Counted from the stretch's first letter, positions 8,382 to 16,885 are shown. The stretch: DNA of 29,212 nucleotides from Brumimicrobium sp051745635 (GCA_051745635.1 JBNJEH010000039.1:1-29212); one strand, 5' to 3'. Translations and numbers: made by a program. Notes: generated by a model not told the origin, from the sequence alone.

Positions 8382-8898
8382 AAGTTAACAATTCTTTTTG
8401 TCTATTTTCTAAAATATCGCGAAACCAAAAGGTATAATTTTCTGGCCGATGCTCCACATCCCGATAGAGATTTTCCAGGGAAATATACTTCCAGTCTTCT
8501 ACTTCGTCAGGATCTGGCTCGATTTCACCGTCGTACGTTCCGCAGAACATGTGGTCAAATTCGTGTTCAGTCAGACCATTTTCAAATTTCACCTTGTATA
8601 TGAAAGATCCCAAATAATCCATAGCCGCAGTGAAACCCATTTCCTCTTTCAGCCGTCGTTTGGCGCCTTCGGCAGGCGACTCGTGAAGGCGCGGATGAGA
8701 ACAACAGGCATTTGTCCATAAACCGCCACAGTGGTATTTATCCTTTGCCCGCTGGTGGATCAGCATTTCTCCACTGGCATTAAAAATAATCACTGAAAAA
8801 GCGCGGTGCAGCACCCCTTCCTCGTGAGCACGGATTTTTTCCATCGTGCCGAGGACTTCATCCTTTTCATTGACCAATACAACTTCCTGCGTGCCCAT
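8350..8898 (-). CDS. idi: Isopentenyl-diphosphate delta-isomerase, type I
   Basis: 182 residues, as expected for the Nudix-fold type I enzyme that interconverts isopentenyl and dimethylallyl diphosphate in the cytoplasm. TNACCSHP contains the catalytic cysteine (Cys66 aligns with the family cysteine) and the metal-binding His68. The Nudix-like helix GAKRRLKEEMG follows, and EHEFDHMF provides the catalytic and metal-binding glutamates (111 and 113). The start codon overlaps the crtB stop (TAATG). Placement between crtB and the pterin gene points to increasing the precursor supply for carotenoids. Confidence 0.93.
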   Translation of the reverse strand: MGTQEVVLVNEKDEVLGTMEKIRAHEEGVLHRAFSVIIFNASGEMLIHQRAKDKYHCGGLWTNACCSHPRLHESPAEGAKRRLKEEMGFTAAMDYLGSFIYKVKFENGLTEHEFDHMFCGTYDGEIEPDPDEVEDWKYISLENLYRDVEHRPENYTFWFRDILENRQKELLTYDQGRKKNHI

Positions 8899-9734
8899 TA
8901 TACGAGATTTAAACTGTGACGAACATACGAAGAAACAAACAATCGGTATTTCCGATTATCTGGAATACGCACGCGCTGATTTAAAATAACATGTGCCGGC
9001 GTATCTTTAATCTTTGTGAACAACTTGTAATAATAAATATAAGCCATGTAGGTACCAAAACGCGCTTTTTTGGGTAATTGTTTAATCCCTTCGTAGCCCG
9101 CAGCGAAATCCACCTCAATATCTTTTTCGATCTCTTGTTTGACGACGTTACTGAAATTTTCCAGGTTCACGCCCGGAAAGTATGTTCTTCCCAATTCTTT
9201 GTAATCCGCCTGAAGATCTCTTAAAAAATTGATTTTCTGAAAAGCGGCACCCAGTTTCATGGCGCTCGGTTTGAGGCGCTGATATTCGTTTTCGTCGCCC
9301 CCCACAAAAATTCTCAAACACATGAGCCCAACTACCTCAGCAGAACCGAGAATGTATTCTTCGTAGGCTTCCTGATTGTATTTAGATCTATCGAGGTCCA
9401 TCTCCATACTGCGCAGAAATGTTTCGATCAATTCGAGCGGAATGCCATACTTATTCACCGTTTCCTGGAAAGCGTTGAGAATGGGATTGAGGGATATGCC
9501 GCGCTCTATCGCCTTGTAAGTATCGTCCTTGAATTCAGCCAGTAGCGCCTCTTTATCATGATCGTGAAAAGTATCGACAATTTCGTCGGCAAAGCGCACG
9601 AAGCCGTAAATATTATATATCGGTTGATGCATTGATTTGTGCAAAAACCTGATACCCAACGAAAAGCTCGTACTGTAACGATGCGTCGTTCGCTTGCTGG
9701 TCTCGAAACATAAATTATCAAACAGTTTTTTCAT
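8898..9734 (-). CDS. crtB: Phytoene synthase
   Basis: 278 residues of the squalene/phytoene synthase family. Both Asp-rich motifs are visible: FADEIVD (Asp50 to Asp54) and NFLRDLQAD (Asn169, Asp173, Asp177), along with RYSTSFSLG near residue 20 and GRTYFPG. It condenses two geranylgeranyl diphosphates into phytoene. The first 17 bases of the gene overlap the 3' end of crtI, and its stop overlaps the idi start, so the three are coupled. Confidence 0.95.
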   Translation of the reverse strand: MKKLFDNLCFETSKRTTHRYSTSFSLGIRFLHKSMHQPIYNIYGFVRFADEIVDTFHDHDKEALLAEFKDDTYKAIERGISLNPILNAFQETVNKYGIPLELIETFLRSMEMDLDRSKYNQEAYEEYILGSAEVVGLMCLRIFVGGDENEYQRLKPSAMKLGAAFQKINFLRDLQADYKELGRTYFPGVNLENFSNVVKQEIEKDIEVDFAAGYEGIKQLPKKARFGTYMAYIYYYKLFTKIKDTPAHVILNQRVRIPDNRKYRLFVSSYVRHSLNLV

Positions 9735-11220
9735 AGCGGTTTGTTTTTTTAGCCATCGCCTTACTTACCTCTTTAGCCACCACTTCTCCAGAGATAATAC
9801 TCGGCGGGACGCCTGGACCAGGTGTTGTTAACTGACCCGTATAATACAAGTTTGCAATATTTTTGTTCTTAATTTTTGGTTTTAAAAAGGCCGTTTGTCG
9901 CAAAGTATTCGCTAATCCGTAAGCATTTCCCTTAAAAGCATGATAATCTGACTTAAAATCGCGCAAACAGTAACTCCGTTTATACGTCACATGTTCCCGA
10001 ATGGATTGTCCTGTTTTGGCCTCCAGTCGGTCCATCAATATATCGTAATATTTCTCGCGCAATTCGTCAGAATCGTTCAAATCAGGAGCCAGCGGAACGA
10101 GGAGGAATAAATTCTCTTTTCCTTCCGGAGCCACTGAGGGATCTGTTTTTGATGGACAACACGCATAAAAAAGTGGGTTACTCGGCCATTTGGGGTCTTT
10201 ATAGATTTCCTTGGCATGCTGCTCAAAATCTTCATCGAAAAATAGATTATGATGCAACAAATCACCTATTTTTTGGTCGATCCCCAGGTAAAACAAGAGT
10301 GAAGATGGCGCCATGAGTCTAGAGTCCCAGTAACTTTTGGTGTAATTTGATTTTCCTTGCGCCAGCTGTTGATCAGTGTGTTCGTAATCCGCACCAGAAA
10401 TCACGACATCGGCTTCAATCGACGTTCTGTCTTTAATTTCTACGCTGGAAATCCGATTCTCCTTCATCGTGAAACCTGTGACCTCATGTCCTGTTAAAAT
10501 CTCGACTCCTTGCTCGATGGCAATTTTCTCAAAAGCTTCGATAATTTTATGCATTCCTCCCATCGGATACCACGTGCCCAACTTGATGTCTGCATAATTC
10601 ATCAATGAGTACAGCGCGGGCGTATCTTTAGGCATAGCACCCAAAAACAAGATGGGGAATTCGAGGAGTTCAATAATCTTGGGATGTGAAAAATACTTGC
10701 GAATGTATTTAGAAAAGGAAGAAAACAAATGCATTTTGAAAGCGCCTTTCGCTATTCTAAAATCGGCAAATTCCGTCACTTTCAGGCTGGGCTTGTGCAC
10801 GAGATCATTGATGCCCACATCGTATTTATAAGCTGCCTCTTTCAAGAATTTATCGAGTTTTTTACTGCTCCCGGGCTCCAGCGATTCGAACCAATTGCGG
10901 AACGCATCGAGGTCGGCAGGGATGTCGTCGAATGTTTCGTCTTGCCAATACACGCGATAACTTGGATCCAGCCGCACCAATTCATAAAAATCAGCGGCTG
11001 TGTGACCAAACTGTTGGTAAAAGCGTTCAAAAACACCCGGCATCCAGTACCAGCTTGGCCCCATGTCGAACGTAAAACCATCGGCTTCGAACTTTCGCGC
11101 CCGTCCGCCGATGGAGTCATTCTTTTCTACAAGCGTCACGCGATGCCCTTCTTTCGCAAGAAAGCTGGCACTCGATAGTCCTGCAACGCCACTTCCTATG
11201 ACGACAATATGTTTTTCCAT
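9718..11220 (-). CDS. crtI: Phytoene desaturase (carotenoid desaturase)
   Basis: 500 residues. An N-terminal FAD-binding Rossmann motif (VVIGSGVAGLSSASFLAKEGH, then VEKNDSIGGRA) and DMGPSWYWMP open the protein. The C-terminal signature LYYTGQLTTPGPGVPPSII is that of bacterial CrtI-type desaturases. It would introduce double bases into phytoene towards lycopene. No cyclase, hydroxylase or ketolase gene (crtY, crtZ, crtW) is present in the window, so the final carotenoid cannot be named. The ATG overlaps the sigma-factor stop (TAATG). Confidence 0.95.
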   Translation of the reverse strand: MEKHIVVIGSGVAGLSSASFLAKEGHRVTLVEKNDSIGGRARKFEADGFTFDMGPSWYWMPGVFERFYQQFGHTAADFYELVRLDPSYRVYWQDETFDDIPADLDAFRNWFESLEPGSSKKLDKFLKEAAYKYDVGINDLVHKPSLKVTEFADFRIAKGAFKMHLFSSFSKYIRKYFSHPKIIELLEFPILFLGAMPKDTPALYSLMNYADIKLGTWYPMGGMHKIIEAFEKIAIEQGVEILTGHEVTGFTMKENRISSVEIKDRTSIEADVVISGADYEHTDQQLAQGKSNYTKSYWDSRLMAPSSLLFYLGIDQKIGDLLHHNLFFDEDFEQHAKEIYKDPKWPSNPLFYACCPSKTDPSVAPEGKENLFLLVPLAPDLNDSDELREKYYDILMDRLEAKTGQSIREHVTYKRSYCLRDFKSDYHAFKGNAYGLANTLRQTAFLKPKIKNKNIANLYYTGQLTTPGPGVPPSIISGEVVAKEVSKAMAKKTNRYEKTV

Positions 11221-11732
11221 TAATTATTTCTGTATTTGTACTCAGGCAGCAAGTCCATCAACTTTTTTCTCGCAATGAAGATACGACTTTTTACCGTACC
11301 GATAGGAATGTTTAATTCTTCCGCGATTTCTTTGTACTTAAAACCGAGGTAATGCATTTTAAACGGTTCTTTGTATTCATCGCTCAAGGATTCCAGTTGT
11401 TTATTGATTTCGCCGTCGGCGATGTAGTTATAAGGCGAATCTCTTTTTTCCGTTGAGCTGTTCAACAAGAAAAGATCAGTCGAATTATCAAAGATCGTCT
11501 TCGATTTCACTTTCCGGCGATATTGGTTAATAAAGATGTTGCGCATGATGGTAAAAATCCATGCTTTAAAATTCGTTTTTGGCGTGTAATAGTCGCGGTA
11601 ACGAATAGCCTTCAACATTGTTTCTTGTGTAAGATCTTTAGCGTCTTCCACATTTTTGGTGTAATTCATCGCGAACGCCATTAAGTAAGACTCCATCGAT
11701 GTCAGGGTATCATTAAATTCAACAGTAGACAT
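11220..11732 (-). CDS. ECF-family RNA polymerase sigma factor
   Basis: About 170 residues when started at ATG 11732 (MSTVEFNDTLTSMES); the reading frame is open further upstream but only with a TTG start. Region 2 (AKDLTQETMLKAIRYRDYYT, then FKAWIFTIMRNIFINQYRR) and region 4 (YKEIAEELNIPIGTVKSRIF) are clear, and the length fits a two-domain ECF sigma factor. No anti-sigma factor gene is adjacent. It is directly upstream of crtI with a stop/start overlap, and 194 bases downstream of the CarH-like gene. Control of the carotenoid operon or a wider light regulon is likely by analogy with other Bacteroidota clusters, but this is inference. Confidence 0.9.
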   Translation of the reverse strand: MSTVEFNDTLTSMESYLMAFAMNYTKNVEDAKDLTQETMLKAIRYRDYYTPKTNFKAWIFTIMRNIFINQYRRKVKSKTIFDNSTDLFLLNSSTEKRDSPYNYIADGEINKQLESLSDEYKEPFKMHYLGFKYKEIAEELNIPIGTVKSRIFIARKKLMDLLPEYKYRNN

Positions 11733-11900
11733 AATATTTATTTTTTGTTTAACAATTTCTATGTATGTGTTCAACAAAACTGTGCCAGAAAACTTTATAC
11801 CGCGCTACGCTCAACGAAAACCAATAAAAGCACTGTTTATCAGGTTATTATAATTACACCCTGTAAAACAAGAGTAGGTTTTAGCAAACAATTTTGGGGT

Positions 11901-11931
11901 ATTATATACACAACATGTAGAACTACCTACA
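11901..11931. promoter_or_regulatory. Candidate operator (inverted repeat) and -10-like element upstream of the sigma-crt operon
   Basis: TGTAG (11916-11920) and CTACA (11927-11931) form a 5-bp inverted repeat around AACTAC, within which GTAGAACTAC is itself nearly palindromic. The repeat overlaps the stop of the CarH-like gene. Directly downstream in the direction of the sigma gene the minus strand reads TGTGTATATAATACC, which resembles a -10 box. A MerR-family dimer would be expected to bind such a site, which would fit control of the sigma/crt genes by the CarH-like repressor. No TAnnTTTG element with good spacing was found here. Confidence 0.35.
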
Positions 11932-12781
11932 CACTTATATACTCATTGATGTGGCATACCTGCTGCATTTGATCCAGCTCAAGTTGTTCGACAAAAGCCC
12001 CGCCGCAGTAGATGCGAACATTGTACTGCTCCACCAGTTGTCGCAGGAAGGCTTTCGTATTTTCAACATTGCGATTGACGATTAATGAAGTGATGAGGCA
12101 GTCCGGTTGCATCAATTCCAGCACCTTATACAGTGAAGCATCCGGAACATCTGTACCGAGGTACAAGACATTGTATCCACGCTTCTTTAAGTAGTAGTGG
12201 TAAAACAGCAAACCCATTTCGTGGCGTTCATTAGCTGGCGTAAAGAGCACAAATTCCACGGAAGTTCTTTGTGACTGGGGCAGTCGATCGATGGCAGCAA
12301 TCAACTTTTGGCGGATAATCACAGAAATAAAATGCTCCTGAGCAGGATCAATCGAATGACTAATCCACAAAATGCCGATGCGTTCCAGAAAAGGAATGAT
12401 ATAGTGGCCATACACTTGTTCGAAGCCTTCTTTTTTGATTCTCCGGTCAAGCATACGTTCAAATTTCAAATGGTCAAAATCAAACAACGCCTCCACAAAT
12501 AATGTGACAACCGCACTTTGATGTTGTTCTGACACGGCTGTTTCGCGCACTTTTTGACCAAGTTCGGCATCACTGAGCGCTGCAATTTTTGAAATGCGCC
12601 AACCTGAATTATAAAGCACGGCAATATTCAGTAACCGCCGCAATTGATGTTCATCATACGTGCGAATCTTCGTTGAAGTTCGCTCTGGAACCAATAAATT
12701 ATAGCGTTTTTCCCAAATCCGAATCGTATGGGCTTTTACTCCGGAAAGTATTGCTAAATCTTTAATCTTATAAGCACTCAT
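11927..12781 (-). CDS. MerR-family transcriptional regulator with B12-binding light-sensor domain (CarH/LitR-like)
   Basis: 284 residues from ATG 12781 (a TTG two codons upstream is less likely). Residues 5-70 are a MerR winged helix (YKIKDLAILSGVKAHTIRIW). The middle helical bundle has Trp139 followed nine residues later by Glu149-His150 (LWISHSIDPAQEH), the W-x9-EH motif of adenosylcobalamin photoreceptors. The cobalamin domain has E185-R-H187-E-M-G190, where His187 would be the lower axial ligand. In this family, darkness with AdoB12 gives a DNA-bound tetramer that represses carotenoid genes; light breaks it. The residue after the Trp is Ile140, where Thermus CarH has the His that forms the light-state bis-His link. 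It sits first in the light operon, divergent from the lipoprotein gene. Confidence 0.88.
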   Translation of the reverse strand: MSAYKIKDLAILSGVKAHTIRIWEKRYNLLVPERTSTKIRTYDEHQLRRLLNIAVLYNSGWRISKIAALSDAELGQKVRETAVSEQHQSAVVTLFVEALFDFDHLKFERMLDRRIKKEGFEQVYGHYIIPFLERIGILWISHSIDPAQEHFISVIIRQKLIAAIDRLPQSQRTSVEFVLFTPANERHEMGLLFYHYYLKKRGYNVLYLGTDVPDASLYKVLELMQPDCLITSLIVNRNVENTKAFLRQLVEQYNVRIYCGGAFVEQLELDQMQQVCHINEYISV

Positions 12782-12905
12782 AAACAATTATGATTGGGTT
12801 CCTACAGTCCAACCACCTCTAACATAATGAATTTTTTACGTATGTTAAGCACATAGATACTAATTAATTTACTATTTTCGAACCTTAGCACTAAAATATA
12901 CACGT

Positions 12906-13505
12906 ATGAAAACGATTTTTGTCTTTTTATCTATGATCACCTTTGGTGTATTGTTCAATGCTTGCGGGAACGACCAAAAAGATGACGAGTCGAAAGAACG
13001 CAAGGTAGAATACACTGATGAGGCCGATGAGCTCTACCATTATGAAGCCTTCAGTCTGAAACCTTTTCAGATTGATGCGTTGATTTACCTGCCGGATGCT
13101 ACGGCCAATATCGGAGCAGCAACCGACCCCAAAGTTGAACATGAAGAGGACGGTTACCAGTGGGACTTATACGTCGGACAAAATTTCCACATGCATATTG
13201 AGGATTGGGGAGAAGAAGATGCTTTGAAGGCTCACCTCGAAGAGTTAAAAGATCAATCTTCGATCTATGAAGTGGAGTTTCTGGAAAAAGAAGAGGATTT
13301 TGTTTATTACAAATCGACACTCAACATGGATGAAGGAAACGACGAAGTCGGCGTTGACCACGTCACTTTCCACGTCGTCGCACAGCATACCATCGACGGA
13401 ATTAATTACATCTTCAGAACGAATAAAGAAGGACACCCCAAGCCGATTACGGACTACATGGCAAAGTCTGTCAAAAGCGTCAAACCTATTGAGGATCCGG
13501 CTTAG
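12906..13505 (+). CDS. Predicted lipoprotein of unknown function
   Basis: 199 residues. The N-terminus (MKTIFVFLSMITFGVLFNAC) is a lipoprotein signal with cysteine at position 20, followed by a short acidic linker (GNDQKDDESKERK). The mature part is rich in Asp/Glu with alternating aromatic residues (YQWDLYVGQNFHMHIEDWG, VTFHVVAQHTIDGINYIF), suggesting a single compact beta domain. I do not recognise the family. It is divergent from the CarH-like gene and its stop codon overlaps the stop of the converging LETM1-like gene, with no terminator in between. Confidence 0.8.
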   Translation: MKTIFVFLSMITFGVLFNACGNDQKDDESKERKVEYTDEADELYHYEAFSLKPFQIDALIYLPDATANIGAATDPKVEHEEDGYQWDLYVGQNFHMHIEDWGEEDALKAHLEELKDQSSIYEVEFLEKEEDFVYYKSTLNMDEGNDEVGVDHVTFHVVAQHTIDGINYIFRTNKEGHPKPITDYMAKSVKSVKPIEDPA

Positions 13506-14785
13506 GTTTTACCTTTCCTCTTTTTAGATGGCTGCTTCGGTCCTGGGTCAATTTTATTGCCCTGAAATGCACTCGGCACCAGGTCGGGTATAATGCGCAG
13601 TATAATAGGGAGTATCAGTGTTCCGCCCGGCAACATAAAAAGCGCAACGGCGGGCATGGATTTCGCAATATCCTTAAATTGACTTTTCACTTTCTCTTTT
13701 TCTTCCCGCGTGAGTTCCGTGTTTCTCGACTTATTCACGAGCGCCAGGAGTTCGCCACTTTCGCGCAATTCTTCTACAAAACGGTCTTTATTCCTGCCGA
13801 GAACCTTGATCCACCTTTTCGAGAAGTTGCTGTACAATTGCTCATAAGAGGATTGTTCCTTCAGAAAGGTGACCTGGTGATTGTTGGCAATGACAAATCG
13901 CTCGATGAGCATAATGGTATTTTGCAACTGTTCGGTATCCAGCTCGAGGCGGTTGCACAAGGCATCCAAAAACACAATCTCAGCACTCAGGGCTGTCAAA
14001 TCCGAATGAACCGTCAATACCGCCAGGTCAATGAGGTAGTTTTTAAACAGCTTATCAGCTTCCTCGGGCAGTTGAATGTTGTCTACAGTCAATTCGTGAT
14101 GCTTCAGCCGTTGTTTGAACGTTCGCAATTTATCGCGGTTGATGTTCGCCGAAGATACAAACACATTCAACAGCGTCTGTTCCGAAGAATTAATAACGCC
14201 ATCTGCCAGTGATGCTGCTCCAACGGTTTGCAATGTCGTTAAAACATATTGTTCGTAACTCTCCTTCAACATTCGGTCGTGCAACAGGTAATCGCGAAAA
14301 GCCATGACATCGATGTAAACGAGACTACTCTGCATATAATTCACCCATAGCTGATTCTTCATCGTTCTGCGAATGTGTACGCGACGCGAGAGCATTTTTT
14401 CCAGCTGCATTGATTCCGTTTCATGAAACACCAATTTTAAAACGTTGAGCGAATTGCGTTCCTTGTACTGCGCATAAAACTGAAGCAGCAGCGGCACCAT
14501 CTGTTGGTCGGGCAGCTTTTCGCGCTCCACGACATAAACAAAGAGCAAACTTTCAAACAGCAAAACCTGCAGCCGTTCATTAGACGTCCACTGTTGTTGA
14601 AATTCAGGGGGCACGAATAAAGGGTGGCTCGGAATGCCAAAAACAATTCCCGTTTCAAACAATGTCGTATGGATATATTCCGATCTGGACAGCCCTTCAG
14701 GAATCTCCACATCGACTTCGATTTCACCCTGTTTCAGTAAAAACAAATATTTTTCGATCCAATTTTTTCCACCTGGTTGCAGCAT
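13502..14785 (-). CDS. LETM1-like / TerB-like domain protein
   Basis: 427 residues, no signal peptide. The middle part (about 175-300: VLTTLQTVGAASLADGVINS, then SEQTLLNVFVSSANI) is helical and resembles TerB-type tellurite-resistance-like domains. The C-terminus (about 357-408: LTREEKEKVKSQFKDIAKSM, PAVALFMLPGGTLILPIILR and IIPDLVPSAF) closely resembles the core of LETM1, a mitochondrial inner-membrane cation/ribosome-related protein. A Lys-rich tail follows. Bacteroidota genomes carry such proteins, some annotated as LETM1-related and linked to biofilm formation; the role here is unknown. The hydrophobic LETM1 core suggests membrane association. It is divergent from the next gene with a 70-base gap. 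Confidence 0.75.
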   Translation of the reverse strand: MLQPGGKNWIEKYLFLLKQGEIEVDVEIPEGLSRSEYIHTTLFETGIVFGIPSHPLFVPPEFQQQWTSNERLQVLLFESLLFVYVVEREKLPDQQMVPLLLQFYAQYKERNSLNVLKLVFHETESMQLEKMLSRRVHIRRTMKNQLWVNYMQSSLVYIDVMAFRDYLLHDRMLKESYEQYVLTTLQTVGAASLADGVINSSEQTLLNVFVSSANINRDKLRTFKQRLKHHELTVDNIQLPEEADKLFKNYLIDLAVLTVHSDLTALSAEIVFLDALCNRLELDTEQLQNTIMLIERFVIANNHQVTFLKEQSSYEQLYSNFSKRWIKVLGRNKDRFVEELRESGELLALVNKSRNTELTREEKEKVKSQFKDIAKSMPAVALFMLPGGTLILPIILRIIPDLVPSAFQGNKIDPGPKQPSKKRKGKT

Positions 14786-14833
14786 GGTACCCTAATTCAG
14801 TTCTAAAAATAGGGTTTTCTAAACAAATGCTCG

Positions 14834-14841
14834 TATTTTTG
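14834..14841 (+). promoter_or_regulatory. -7 promoter element TATTTTTG
   Basis: Fits the Bacteroidota TAnnTTTG consensus and lies 14 bases before the ATG of the secreted propeller-like protein. No convincing -33 TTG is found 19 bases upstream, so the call is weak. Confidence 0.3.
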
Positions 14842-14855
14842 GACAAATCAAAATT

Positions 14856-15686
14856 ATGTGGCGACTCATCAGCATCAGTTTTATGCTTTTTGCGCTTCCG
14901 CTCGCGGGACAGCAAAAGATGACCGCTTTGCCTCCCGCTCTCAAAGAAACGTCGGCGCTCGTTCTTATAGACGATCTTTTTTTGACCATCAACGATTCGG
15001 GGAATGAACCCGTGATCTACGTTTTTGACAAGGAAGGCACCATTACCCACGAGTGCCGCATCGCCAACGTCACCAATCACGACTGGGAAGCACTGGTCTA
15101 CGACGGGAAGGAACATTTGTACATTGGCGATATCGGAAATAACAACAATAAAAGGAAAAACCTCAAGGTATATAAAGTCAACAAGGACAGCGTTTTAAAA
15201 AAGCAAACAGCCCGCGCAGTTACCATCAATTTTCGCTACAGTGATCAAAATGCCTTTCCGCCTGAAAAAAGTCAGCGCTATTATGACGCGGAAGCCATGG
15301 TCTGCCAGGAAGACAGTCTTTATATTTTTACCAAGAACCGCACCGATCCCTTTGACGGCGTATCAAAAGTCTATGCGCTGGCCGTGCACCCCGGAGAAGA
15401 TCGCGTCGCTCAGCATTTGTACAACCTTCAACTGGAGCCCACCCACTGGATGGAAGAAAGTATTACCGATGCGCACCTGTGCTCGGATGATTTGTTTATC
15501 CTCACCTACGGAAAGGTTTATTGGTACAAATGGAACGACCAGGACTTTGAACTGAAAAAGTCTTATCCGTTTGATAGTTACACCCAAAAAGAAGGGTTGA
15601 CGCTGGACAAAAAGTTTTTCTATATCACGGATGAAGATGAATCGATCATGACGGGCGGAAATTATCTCTACAAATTGAAACGATGA
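14856..15686 (+). CDS. Secreted beta-propeller-like protein of unknown function
   Basis: 276 residues. Signal peptide (MWRLISISFMLFALPLAGQQ), then a series of beta-rich segments with repeating motifs (ETSALVLIDDLFLTINDSG, DWEALVYDGKEHLYIGDIG, YDAEAMVCQEDSLYIFTKN, SITDAHLCSDDLFILTYGK and YTQKEGLTLDKKFFYITDE), which look like blades of a propeller with aspartates available for metal. No T9SS domain is present, so it is probably periplasmic. Its TGA stop overlaps the start of the HAD phosphatase gene (ATGA), so the two are translationally coupled. Confidence 0.75.
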   Translation: MWRLISISFMLFALPLAGQQKMTALPPALKETSALVLIDDLFLTINDSGNEPVIYVFDKEGTITHECRIANVTNHDWEALVYDGKEHLYIGDIGNNNNKRKNLKVYKVNKDSVLKKQTARAVTINFRYSDQNAFPPEKSQRYYDAEAMVCQEDSLYIFTKNRTDPFDGVSKVYALAVHPGEDRVAQHLYNLQLEPTHWMEESITDAHLCSDDLFILTYGKVYWYKWNDQDFELKKSYPFDSYTQKEGLTLDKKFFYITDEDESIMTGGNYLYKLKR

Positions 15687-16360
15687 TTGCACTGGAAGAT
15701 ATCGATGCGGTAATTTATGACATGGATGGCGTTTTGATCAACTCAGAACCGTTCTGGAAAGCCACTGAAATAAAAGTGTTCGAACAAGTCGGTATCGATT
15801 TTGTCAAGGTAGGCGGCGAAAAAACGGTAGGACTCCGCATCGACGAGGTGATTGATTATTGGTATGCGCGCTATCCCTGGACGAACATGTCGACGGGAGA
15901 AGTTTTGCAGTCCATCATGAAAGAAATGGAACACCGGGTTCGCACCGAGGGAGCTGCGCTGTCCGGCGTGGAAGAATCTATTGCTTTTTTTAAAGCACGC
16001 GGCATGAAAATCGGGCTGGCGAGTTCTTCATTTTACACATTGATCGACGCTGTCTTAGACCGACTCGAAATCCGCGAACACTTTGCCGTCATCAACTCGG
16101 CGGAAGATTTAAAACACGGAAAACCACACCCTGCTATTTATATCAAGACTGCTGAAGAACTGGGCGTTGACCCTACGCGCTGCCTGGTTATTGAAGATTC
16201 ACTGAATGGCATTATATCTGCAAAAGCGGCAAAGATGCAAGTTGTAGCAATACCAGACGGAACCCACAGTCCCGACAAGAGAATTATTCTCGCCGATCAA
16301 ATTGAAGAGAGTTTGTCGCACCTCGTTCGTTCCTTCGAGTCAAAATCATTTAAACGTTAA
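15683..16360 (+). CDS. HAD-family sugar-phosphatase (HxpB/2-deoxyglucose-6-phosphatase-like)
   Basis: 225 residues, cytoplasmic. Motif I is DMDGVLINSEPFW with nucleophile Asp13 and acid/base Asp15. Motif II is the Ser in GLASSSFYT, motif III the Lys in HGKPHP, and motif IV VIEDSLNG. The four-helix cap between residues 20 and 95 and the SEPFW element are typical of the beta-phosphoglucomutase-like subfamily, including hexitol and 2-deoxyglucose-6-phosphate phosphatases. The substrate cannot be told from sequence. The gene ends 11 bases inside the converging SRPBCC gene. Confidence 0.85.
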   Translation: MIALEDIDAVIYDMDGVLINSEPFWKATEIKVFEQVGIDFVKVGGEKTVGLRIDEVIDYWYARYPWTNMSTGEVLQSIMKEMEHRVRTEGAALSGVEESIAFFKARGMKIGLASSSFYTLIDAVLDRLEIREHFAVINSAEDLKHGKPHPAIYIKTAEELGVDPTRCLVIEDSLNGIISAKAAKMQVVAIPDGTHSPDKRIILADQIEESLSHLVRSFESKSFKR

Positions 16361-16802
16361 AAAGTTCATCTACTTTTTTAAAACGATAATCAAAAATCTC
16401 TTTTAGTTTCCCTTTCACAACGAGCGGATGCGCTATTTTCCCGAGGAAACCCATTGGGACACGATAAGAAACGATGTCGGTCACCATCACACCGCCTTCC
16501 ACTTCCTCAAAATGATGTTCGTGGTGCCACATGCTGTACGGTCCCTTGCGCTGCTCATCCACAAAAAACTTTTTGTCGTGGACATACTTAATTTCAGTGA
16601 TCCAGTTCATCGGAATATTCAGTAAAGGAGTTACGGTATATTCAATCATAAGTCCTTCATACATTTTATCGGGCACCTCCGTTTTGACATCAAATCCCAT
16701 GTAATCGGGTGTTATTTCCTTGAGGTTTTGGGGTGAAGCAAAAAAGTTCCAACAGGTGTCAATGTCTGTTTTTACAAATTGTTGCTTTTTGAGTTGGTAC
16801 AT
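16350..16802 (-). CDS. SRPBCC (START-like) ligand-binding family protein
   Basis: 150 residues starting at ATG 16802 (MYQLKKQQFVKTDIDTCWNF). The pattern FFASPQNLKEITPDYMGFDV, then GLMIEYTVTPLLNIPMNWIT, then WHHEHHFEEVEGGVMVTDIV, is that of an SRPBCC/START-like hydrophobic-ligand protein. Such genes occur close to carotenoid genes in some Bacteroidota, but here it is separated from the crt operon by four other genes. The frame stays open for 84 codons upstream into the repeat region at 16803-17054, but those codons match a degenerate repeat and are not part of the family, so the internal ATG is used. The 3' end overlaps the HAD gene tail-to-tail. Confidence 0.8.
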   Translation of the reverse strand: MYQLKKQQFVKTDIDTCWNFFASPQNLKEITPDYMGFDVKTEVPDKMYEGLMIEYTVTPLLNIPMNWITEIKYVHDKKFFVDEQRKGPYSMWHHEHHFEEVEGGVMVTDIVSYRVPMGFLGKIAHPLVVKGKLKEIFDYRFKKVDELFNV

Positions 16803-16885
16803 ACGAATCGCTTTAATAATAGAACAGCAAATCCCAGACGAATGTTCTATCCGTTGCGGAAATTCAGCAAAAAAGCGAACAGCGC

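Noticed and set aside
11733..11777. Longer sigma factor starting at TTG 11777
   Set aside because: The extra 15 residues lie before the conserved region and a clear ATG (11732) is available.
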